This document shows, piece by piece, positions 40,501 through 48,326 of a stretch of 48,326 nucleotides of DNA (the first letter of the stretch is position 1; each line of letters opens with the position of its first letter). Both the position numbers and the translations under genes were made by a program. The stretch comes from Chromera velia. Lineage: Eukaryota > Sar > Chromeraceae. The stretch is from positions 4,312-52,637 of the forward strand of contig JAHBMJ010000250.1 of assembly GCA_018398765.1 (NCBI GenBank). Direction: 5' to 3'. Under the pieces are notes generated by a model. It made no database searches and had not been told where the DNA came from. It worked only from the letters and a program-made list of their open reading frames with translations.

Positions 40501-41783
40501 ACAGGGAAAACGACTTGACGGACACTAACGACATCCAGTCCAACTCACTCAGCGGACACTCAATGAAAATTAAGCATTCTCGTTCTGTGTACGCACAGAA
40601 TGTGATAACACCAAACCAAGAGCGACACGTACAGCGGAGTGGAACAAAAAGAAGCCAAGTGTCCTCAACAGACAAGAAAAAATAAAGATGAAGATGAAGC
40701 AGGTCGCCAGACATTGACTCACCTGAGCCTACTTTTCTCATCCAAAAAATCACACTGGCGCTCTGCCCCCGTTTCGCGGTCTTCTCCGGCCATGAGGCCG
40801 GAGGTGTTCATCTCATGTGAACCCCTGATTGCCCTGCCTTCTCCTCCCCAACTCTTCTGCGCTGACGCAGCACAATTGCCTCCCACGACTGCGGGAACGT
40901 CGGCAAATCCTCTTCCCTGCACGTGAAGGACAAAGAAGAAAAAACTTCTTTCCGTCACAGAAAGGAAGTAAGGTGTGCATGAGCAGGTGTGGAATCGAGA
41001 GGTGAAAATTCAATTTCTGGTCTGAGGCAGAAAAAACAGACTTTAGCTTAGCAGCGATGCACATGGGGAAGCCATAGCAGACCTCTTCGAGGCACCAAGA
41101 GAGACGAAAAGGCAGTTTTCGTCCCTTCAGCAATTGGTAAAGCACCATCATTTTCGCGGCCGTATTTCTGTCTCGATTTTCCAGCGATTCGGTCACAGAC
41201 TATCGATAAGTCATTTGTTCTGCCAGTCAGTCAGTCAGTCAGTCGGTCGGATGGATGTTTTACACGGCACAGCGGCTGACCGGTGCGGAAGGTCCCCTGC
41301 CCTCTACCGCTCCTCCGCAGTAGCTTGGAATGGCTCCCCCAAGCTGCGTGTGCTGCTGCTGCTGCTGCATCTGCCTGTGGAGGCCCCTCAGGTTTCCATT
41401 TTCCTGTCTCAGCCTGTCGAGCTCCGCAAGAAGCACCAGCATGCTTCGATTGTCGTGCCTCTGACCGGAATTACTTCGTCCCTGCGAAATTCAGGATAAC
41501 ATAGAAAAAGGGGACTCTGCGAAACAGACTGATCTCATGATGTCCTAACCAAATACAGCGAGGCACAGTGCGGCTTTGAGGAATAGATAGAGAAGACAAG
41601 AAGCAGTGGACCAAAAAAGCGAAGAGACGGGAAAGTCAGACGAGGAGGTTTCATTGAGAGGTCTTTGCTGAGCACACGCAACTTTTGTCGCGTCTGTTCC
41701 TGTTTCTCCCTCACTGCACCAGTATTACAGCAGAGAGAAGAAAGGCTGACCATTGGGTGTCCACTGATGGGATAGGGGTCCAT
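36984..41783 (-). CDS. Large serine-rich protein with a short N-terminal coiled coil, five exons, unrecognised
   Basis: Exons 41751-41783, 41281-41481, 40723-40916, 37729-40469 and 36984-37444 join in phase to 1209 aa. Donors are GTCAGC, GTCAGC, GTGAGT and GTCAGT; acceptors end in GCAG. The first exon codes for only 11 residues. Residues about 22-54 are a leucine-rich amphipathic helix (LLAELDRLRQENGNLR) running into a glutamine run, a likely short coiled coil. The rest is low-complexity Ser, Gly, Arg and Glu, with a more ordered stretch near DFPDELEGEGGTVEGRIVTYK and SLDSVTKPLEAGLRSVMSVFDLFE. The unspliced frame continues past 37729 to a stop at 37526, but the spliced end is preferred because the donor, the pyrimidine-rich acceptor and the phase all fit and the last exon keeps the same composition. 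Such proteins often act as scaffolds or cytoskeletal partners, but no function can be assigned. Confidence 0.6.
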
Positions 41784-42709
41784 TGTGCTGGGCTGCACTT
41801 CGAATTAACAGTGACTTTACAGACTGAAGCGAAGAAGCGTCTCCCGAAGACTCCCTTCAAGCACACAACTTCCGCGTCGTGCCTTGTTCTTCTCCGTCGG
41901 CTGGCGCCTTGTTTTTTCTGTAGAAAGAGAAACGAAGCAAGTGTTTCGCTATGTCTGCGTATGAAACCTCTGTCGAGATCATCCATGACCATCCTCTGTC
42001 TATCCCAGTTCATGAAAGCATGCACTGAAAAGGTCCGACAAAATCGCAGAAGTCGATCGCGATTTTGCATGTTTTGCGCGCGCGGCATGCATTTTTTCGA
42101 TTTTTTAATTCGCGAGATCGATTCGGTCGAATTTTTTCGATGTTTTCGCGCGCGGCGCGTCTCAAAAATGCAGTTATTTCGGAAAACCATTCGAGTGATT
42201 TCGAGTGTTCTCCAAGACGATGTACCTCCGATGTAAAAGAGAAGGTGACCTGTCGATGCCTTGACTGCCTCATCCGTTGACACTTCGCATCACAGAAGAG
42301 AAAGTCCTCAAGTCACTTGAGACACGCCTGCTGTCGCTCTTGCACGGTGTTCTGCGGAGACGGCCTTTTGCTGTCTCTGTCGCTTCTCCCAGTTGTAAGA
42401 GGCAGAGCGTAAAAGAAACAGGAGTCATTGTCCGACAGACAGAGGGAGAGAGAGAGAAAGACAGAGAGCGGAGTTTGAGTTCCAAGACGCTTTCCCTCGC
42501 TTCGAATCTGTCCGGAGCTCTGTCGCAATAATTCTCTGACATCTTCCAAGGATTCTTCGAACGATTTGTCTCCTTCCGCTACGAAAAGAAAGAAAGAGGT
42601 CGAAGAGAAATTCCATACAAGAGGGCAGGATCTTCTGTTCTTAAAAGGTGAAAAAAGAATATATACAGTGAAGAGATAGATCAATGGTTTGTTGTTGAAG
42701 AGAAAAAAG
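41784..42709. promoter_or_regulatory. Bidirectional promoter between the two large unrecognised genes
   Basis: This gap of 926 bases separates divergent start codons. At 42069-42160 lies a compositionally odd block in which T-runs alternate with CpG-rich words: TTTTGCGCGCGCGGCATGCA, then TTTTTTCGAT twice, then TTTTCGCGCGCGG. TTTCGCGC matches the general E2F/DP site form. The GCATGC plus GCGCGC pairing is shared with the PRP8-RMI1 promoter. No TATA box is evident. Confidence 0.5.
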
Positions 42710-43269
42710 ATGCTCTCGCCAACCGAAACCAACTCCAAGAAACCCGACACCAGCGACGTCTTCCCACTTCCAATTCCGGAAGAATGTCGTCAGAATATTT
42801 TCTTCCAAAACAGCTTAATCCCTTCAATTGAGCAACGCCTATCCTCTCCCTGCCCCTTCAGAGGCCCTCAGTCCCTCTATGGGTTCTCCTCTAGCAGCAG
42901 CAGTGCCAGTCACACCCCTGCCGCTTCTTCCCCCCGAAACCTGGTCCTGCCCTTGAACCGCCGAAGGACCTCTCTGGCACGTGCAAAGAACACCAAGGCT
43001 TTCGCCTGTCTTCTATCCTTCTTCTCCCTCCCCTCCCAGGACCCGACCGCCACTCCAGGCCAGTTCCCAATAATAGCCTCAAGGGACCTGTGGGAGTTCT
43101 TCGTCCTCTTGCAGGAGATGGAGAAATACTCCGTGCCTAGGCAGGTCACAGTGAAGAGCAGGGAAAAGGGATGGGAGACCTTTCGCCTCAAAATTCCTTT
43201 TTTGGCCTACAGCCCCTCACAGGGAGTGTCCACAGGTACGCACGCATATGGCATCTCACAGGTTGATGC

Positions 43270-43320
<51 letters not shown>

Positions 43321-43792
43321 AGCTTCGCGTCAATGATTTCACGCAGGCAGGCCCCAAGTCGAAACGAAAAGACGACATGAATGAACGGAGGGAGGATTGT
43401 TGACAGAGAATGAAAGGGCAGGATATCTCATTCGAGTCTTCGAGTGAATGCACAAAGCTGAGCCTTGTCTTTTCTTCCTTCCTTCATTCGACTGGCCTGC
43501 CTGCCTGCATGATTGCAGACTTTTTGTCTTGGTGGTCTCCTCGGGAGCTCCCTGACTGGAAGCACTTCGAACCTCTGGGGCATGCCCCCATAGTGAAGGA
43601 GAGGGGGGGAATGAGCTTTGAGTTCCTCCATCAGAAGAAACTGTGTGGGAGGCCATGCAGACTGAGGGGGGGCGAGGTGGTCTCCATCCCTCTGTTGATC
43701 TGGCAACACCCTCTCTCAGTGGTCAGTCAGTCTGGCCAGCCTCTGGCAGGCAGACAGGCAGGCGCCTGGTTGGTTGGTTATTGTGTGCATGT

Positions 43793-43842
<50 letters not shown>

Positions 43843-45014
43843 CCATGGCGGGGAATGCGGGAGGATTGATTCTTCTTCTGGTGGGACGTTGTTTGTCTCT
43901 TTGCGTCTCGAGCAGGCTTTTCTCGACCTCTGTCTCAATTACACGTTCAGTCTTTTTCTTCCTTGTTGTTTCTTCCTCTTCCCCTTACCTATGGACCCGT
44001 TTCTGAAAGCCTGTGACCCAGCAGCAGACACGGCACCCATTTCGTTCTTCCCTCTTTCTCTCTATCTTTCTATCTATCTCTGCAGCACTTCGCGAAACAC
44101 CAGGCGGAGATGCTTCCTCTGGGGTACTTCCGAACTCTCCCCGAGGACAGGATGGGAGTCTTTGTGTTTCAGAAATTCGCCCTCGCACTGACCAACAGAG
44201 TCGCCTTCATCCAGGCCTTTCCGTCTCAGGTCGAGGAACGAATCGTGCGGGCAGATCGGTTCATGGCAGAGATAGTCGACTGGGTTTCCGTGTTTAGAGA
44301 CAGGGGTGCTCTCTGGACGCCCCTGCGGTTACACGAACCGTTGAAACGAAAGTGGCGTGAGGAGAAGACACTACGAGCATGGAGCATGGCAGACGGCAGC
44401 TCGCTCATCGTCATCCCCGATGTCATGGCCATTCGGCTGACTCATGGAGAGATGCCGGGGGTTGTGGCGTCTGTGCCCCTGACTCGGTCCCAGCTTCTAG
44501 AAGTCACCTCTCTCTTTGTCATCATTGCGGATGGTGGTAGTGGGGGGGCATTTGAAAAGGGGAAGAGACAGGGAGAGAAAGAGGGAAGGCTAGGGGGAGG
44601 TTTCTCTCTGAATACTCGATTTCCCGGGATTGCAAAAAGCTGCAGTGATGCACGCACGCTTCGGAAGGGTTATGAGTATTTTTGTGAGTCCTCTGCTGAG
44701 CCCTTTTCTGTCCTTGACTTCCAGGATCCCTCAGATCCCGTCACCCACTCTCCCATAATGTCCCCTCAGCAGTCGAATGCTGCCTCCTGCACGTGTGAGA
44801 TGGAAGGGGGGTCTGGGGGGAGGTTTCCTCGGATTCTCATTGCCGTCTCCGGGGAAGAATCGAAAGCCTTCAGAGACCTCAGCCGAGTTATGACTGAGTA
44901 TGGGATTGAGAAAGGCTGGCTGGAAGAGGGAGAAGGAGAGGGAGGGGTAGGGGCTGAAAGCAACGGGGGGGTTCCCGCGGGGGGGCTTGGGAAGTCCGGT
45001 CCGAGTCCCTCACT

Positions 45015-45047
<33 letters not shown>

Positions 45048-46767
45048 CGTTTCCCCCTTTCAGCAGTCCACCTCTTTCTCTTCCAGCAGAACCCCGCCCC
45101 CCAATGGATCAGGATGGGGAGGCGGGCAAGGAAGAGCGGTGCGTCTCCCCCTCCCGCCCCCGCCCCCTTTGGCGGTTGAGACTCTCCGTGTCGTGTGTGC
45201 ACAGCAGTTTTCTGATGACGGAAGCTACTTCCTGTCTATAGAGGCAGAGGTGTTTCATCGGCCGGTCATTCTCTTCGTTCGCATTGCCCCGACTGCAGTT
45301 CTTCAACCGCAGCGGGTCGGGGGTGAGGGGGGAGGAAAGGAAGCAACGAACGGGCAGGGGAAGGGAGAGAGAGAGAAGACAGATGGTGCGTGGGGTTCGT
45401 TCGTTACCGCGCCTAGACAGAGGAGCGAAGACTTGCAGGATGAAAAGAAAAAACAGGAGGAGAAAGAGAAAGAAACCGATGGATACCTGAGCCGCGCAGA
45501 CTTAAAGAACATGACCTTTGCTCACCGCATTTGGGTCCCTCCAAAGGGAGTTGACGGAATATCAGTTTTGGGTTTGTTCCCGTCGGCCCAACGCCGTCTC
45601 TACTTTTCCTCTCTCGCTGTACAGCCGTCTCCCCTCCCTTCAGTGCCTTCCCTCCTCAACGGGAGGGGTTCCCTTTCGGATTCCTCAAATAGAGTGGGGG
45701 CAGATGGGAAGAAGGGATTTGCGCCCTTCGATTTGTTGGAAGTCGATTTCGATTCACACAACGGGGAGGGGGAGGGAGACGGAGACGGAGAGGGGGTTTC
45801 AGTTGCTGCAGATCTGTCTGCACGAGCAGGGACTCCCCGCAGTGAGGCATTGGAGGCCTTCGCGCGGCTTGTGCCTCCCTCAGGCCCCCATTCAGACCCC
45901 CGACAGAGTCACTCACCTCTGAGAGACTTGATGACACCCCACACTCGATGGGTGTTCGATTGTCTGTCAGAGCGAATGACGATGAACCTATCACCCCTGC
46001 CTGTATTACCGAAAAGAGTCGTCCACACCCTCCGCCCCCTCCTTCCCGAAAGGGACGTTCAGGAAACTACCAGAGACCCCTCAGAAGCCTTCGGTATCGG
46101 AGGGGGGAGTGCAGCTCAGTCAGAAGCAGGCAGAGACAGAGACGGCTGGACGACCGCAGGGATGGTCTCCCCTGCCAGGGGTGTTGTCAGCACAGAGACG
46201 GATATTGTCGGGGGTGTTGAGCAGCAGTTAGAAACAGATGCCGAGGTGGATAGGGAGGCAGGAGAGTGGGAGCTTGTTGAAGAATTGTCGTCCCACTTTT
46301 TTTCCCATGTACAAAATGATCGAGAGACGGGAAACAGAGGGGCGGCGCCGCCTCGTGTCCCCTCTGCCGGGTCGTCAAGAGCCCAAGGACGTGGCGCCGC
46401 CACCAGCCGCCCTGGGGGGGTCTCCTCGACTCTGTCTTCGTTCTGCAGGGGGATAGGGGGAGGGGAGGATGGAGAAGGGGGTAAGGAGACGGCGGCGTTT
46501 CGGGACGTCCAGAGAGACGCCCTCGAGATGGCATCATCCTCTGATCCTCCCCTAGGCGTTGCAATGGCATCGCACCCGTTCTTTCAGCGTCCCCCTGCCT
46601 CACCTCCGCCTGAGGCAGAGGGTGCGTCTGCAGATAGGGGGGTGGAAGAGGAAGGAAGGGAAGTTGAAGTGAGAGGTGACGGAGGGGGGGGATCTGCAGA
46701 AACGGTGGGGGGGGAGGGGGGTAGTGGGATGGGGGAGGGGGGTGGACATGGAGACGATTTGGATTGA
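42710..46767 (+). CDS. Large unrecognised protein, three exons, with polyglutamine and acidic inserts
   Basis: Exons 42710-43235, 43519-43721 and 44086-46767 give 1136 aa. The start is the first ATG in frame (MLSPTETNS). Donors are GTACGC and GTCAGT; the second has an in-frame alternative (GTGGTC) three bases earlier. Residues about 120-400 look globular and well ordered: LWEFFVLLQEMEKYSVPRQV, DFLSWWSPRELPDWKHFEP, SFEFLHQKKLCGRP, GVFVFQKFALALTNRVAF, EEKTLRAWSMADGSSLIVIPDV. More ordered segments recur later (LRVVCAQQFSDDGSYFLS, FAHRIWVPPKGVDGISVLGL, TRWVFDCLSERMTMNL), separated by long low-complexity inserts, including ten glutamines coded by an uninterrupted CAG run. This is the layout of a conserved protein swollen by inserts. 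No signal peptide or membrane span is apparent. I cannot name the family or a function. The gene diverges from the serine-rich gene at 41783. Confidence 0.6.
43272..43320 (+). repeat. CT microsatellite in intron 1
   Basis: A nearly pure CT run lies about 35 bases inside the first intron of the 42710 gene. Confidence 0.9.
43790..43842 (+). repeat. TG/GA microsatellite in intron 2
   Basis: A TG run changes directly into a GA run in the second intron of the 42710 gene. Near the donor the intron also contains CAGT and GGCA repeats, like PRP8 introns. Confidence 0.9.
45016..45045 (+). repeat. Pure CAG run coding for ten glutamines
   Basis: Ten uninterrupted CAG codons in the large third exon. 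Because no CAA codons interrupt it, this tract should be unstable in length. Confidence 0.95.
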
Positions 46768-47488
46768 TGAGTGCACTAGCTGGTATGCATGGAGGGAAAG
46801 TACAAGAAAGAGGTTTATACGAAGAATCCCGATCTGGGTGGGCTCAGCGCGTGGTCGATAATCCGAGGAAGTGGATGGTTTAATTTGCTTTTGATTGCTT
46901 GATTTTCTTTTTCGTCTTCTTTGGTAATTGGAAAGCGGAAGCTCACATTGGTGGGTATCGCGTTGTAGAATTAAGTAGCGATGTGTGCAGCAAGCATGTC
47001 GAATTCAGCACTGAAACTGAAGTTTCCGTTTTTTCGGTAGAAAGGAAGGATCCTTGAGCGAGGTGCACAGGGGGGCCGAGGGGAGGGGGGTCTTCGTAGG
47101 GCTTTTTTGTTTTTGGCTCTCTCTTTCACTGGTTGTTCAAAACACAAGTCTCATACGAGCGCGAATAAAGAAAGTTCACTTTCCGGGACCAGTAACAGCT
47201 TCAAGCGACAGCCGGATAAATGAAGGCATGATAAAGCATGCAAAAAATCGAAGGGGGGACTCAACAAAATAAGTCGCAACTGGCGGGGGCGATCGAGGTC
47301 CATTGATACAGTAACTAACCACTCAATTTCCTTTGCAAAGACAGACAGTTGCAGGGAGACCGATTGAAATCATCGACGCAGAAAGAAAGTGTATGCCCTC
47401 GATCTCTGTGCAAGGAAGGGAGGCATGTTTCTCCGTCTGTCTGTCGCTCTCGAGATGGGTGCATGGGTAAAGCTTTCTTTTGTGCCAG

Positions 47489-47698
47489 GAGAGGAGGAAA
47501 GATGCAGTGAACGAGTGGCTCAATCAGCAGTACGGAGGAAACCAAAAAGAGATTTTCTTTCAATCAGGCAAACAGATGTGTGTGTATGGAGAGAAGGAGG
47601 GGGAAAGACAGACGGAAAAAGAAAGAGTCGATCAGTCGAGGCGCGACCACAAATTAAGGGGAAAGAAGGACCTCCACGCGCTGAGCCTCATGCAGTGA
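47489..47698 (+). CDS. Candidate terminal exon, doubtful
   Basis: This segment begins immediately after a TTTTGTGCCAG acceptor and stays open for 69 codons to a TGA. Its composition (Lys, Glu, Arg, Gln) differs from the repetitive sequence that follows. No upstream exon could be identified with confidence and no family is recognised, so it may be accidental. Confidence 0.25.
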   Translation, partial: ERRKDAVNEWLNQQYGGNQKEIFFQSGKQMCVYGEKEGERQTEKERVDQSRRDHKLRGKKDLHALSLMQ

Positions 47699-47749
47699 TC
47701 TCTTTCTTTTCCTTTCCCTTGGTATGTAAAAAAAAACGATCGAAGATTT

Positions 47750-47759
47750 TTCTTCTTTT

Positions 47760-47793
<34 letters not shown>

Positions 47794-47813
47794 TTCCTTC
47801 CTTCCTTCCTTCC

Positions 47814-47850
<37 letters not shown>
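47750..47850. repeat. TTTC/TTCC/CT compound microsatellite
   Basis: About 30 bases of TTTC tandem, then TTCC tandem, then CT tandem, following each other without interruption. Confidence 0.95.
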
Positions 47851-47852
<2 letters not shown>

Positions 47853-48326
47853 TTCCTTCGTTGATTTTTTTTTTCACGAATTCTTTCCTTCTTTTCTCTC
47901 TGTCTCCCGTCTGTTGCGCCGTTTCTTTCGTCTTTCTCCCTTTTTGGCCCCTCAAGTGTCGTCAGGTGTCTTCCTCTCTTTCCTCTGCTAGGGCTCGCTC
48001 TCTTTCGTTCGTTCTTTTGTTCGCTCGTCCACTTCGTAACAGTCTTCGTTCCGTCTTTCCTTCTGTCATCCCTTTGTTTGTGCGTCTGGCCAAACCGTCG
48101 CAGATCCATCCTCCCGTCCATTCTCTCTCTGCGACTTCTTCTGCCCTCTCTAGCTGACAGTCTCTGCATGCTTATTATTTGGCCTTTTCTCCTTCCTGCC
48201 CGCCTTTTTTGATCCTGCCCGAACGGAGGTCAGCCTCAACAACTCATGCAGCCTTGCACTGAATTCCACACAGCAAGATGCTTTTCTCTGGTGGCCTTGG
48301 GCGCGCAAGTGGAATGAGTGACTGCA

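Larger units (their letters stand above)
46768..48326. other. Right-edge region: microsatellites, one candidate exon, possible gene start
   Basis: No complete gene is seen. On the plus strand, 47489-47698 follows a GCCAG acceptor and encodes a charged 69-aa stretch (ERRKDAVNEWLNQQYGGN, IFFQSGKQMCVYG) ending at a stop; it could be a terminal exon. Sequence from about 47860 to 48240 is strongly pyrimidine-rich. An ATG at 48278 opens a frame of 16 codons to the edge and might be the start of a truncated gene. Confidence 0.35.

Noticed and set aside
37526-40753. Unspliced 1075-codon frame as the whole serine-rich gene
   Set aside because: The upstream 95 codons run through an intron and the downstream end reads through a GTCAGT donor; the five-exon model joins in phase and keeps a uniform composition.
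44110-46767. Start of the 3' gene at the internal ATG 44110
   Set aside because: Sequence before it is open back to a TCTGCAG acceptor at 44085, and two upstream exons join in phase.

Overview
This is eukaryotic nuclear DNA. It has large multi-exon genes, GT-AG introns, one gene (PRP8) cut into 31 exons, dense microsatellites, signal-peptide genes and mixed base composition. The proteins (PRP8, RMI1, a cullin) are plainly eukaryotic. The secreted Cys-rich proteins and the many TGCATGCA palindromes suggest an alveolate alga, perhaps a chromerid such as Chromera. The species is an inference; only the eukaryotic origin is certain.

Layout. (1) 1-5.2 kb: the middle of a cullin-like gene on the minus strand, six phase-consistent exons at 2228-5099, with the 3' end probably beyond the left edge. 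(2) 6.1-7.0 kb: a minus-strand open frame broken by one in-frame stop, with a Cys-rich tail, unrecognised. (3) 8.9-26.9 kb: the complete gene for the spliceosome core protein Prp8 on the minus strand, 31 exons and 2437 codons, with every intron phase consistent. (4) 27.56-29.48 kb: intronless RMI1 (OB-fold partner of RecQ helicase and topoisomerase III) on the plus strand, divergent from PRP8. (5) 31.1-35.0 kb: a divergent pair of small secreted Cys-rich proteins. One carries seven octapeptide GHV repeats; the other has a pacifastin-like cysteine pattern and a C-terminal W-S-x2-K-x2-F-C-C motif. (6) 37.0-46.8 kb: a second divergent pair of large low-complexity proteins, 1209 aa (minus, Ser-rich with a short coiled coil) and 1136 aa (plus), both unrecognised. 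(7) 46.8-48.3 kb: mostly microsatellite, with one candidate exon and a possible gene start at the right edge.

Three divergent gene pairs share short intergenic promoters (665, 655 and 926 bp), and AT-rich, CTAG-rich islands lie in the convergent gaps. The most unusual signal is in the introns. In PRP8, 18 of 30 donors have C at +3 (mostly GTCAGT), all 30 have G at +5 and 25 read GTNNGT. Many intron ends run straight into tetranucleotide repeats (GTCA, GTCT, GTCG, GTGA at donors; CCTG, GTTT, AATG at acceptors). One intron holds a damaged tandem copy of its own exon-donor junction. Together these suggest introns whose ends form or drift by tandem duplication, in a gene that itself encodes the heart of the spliceosome.
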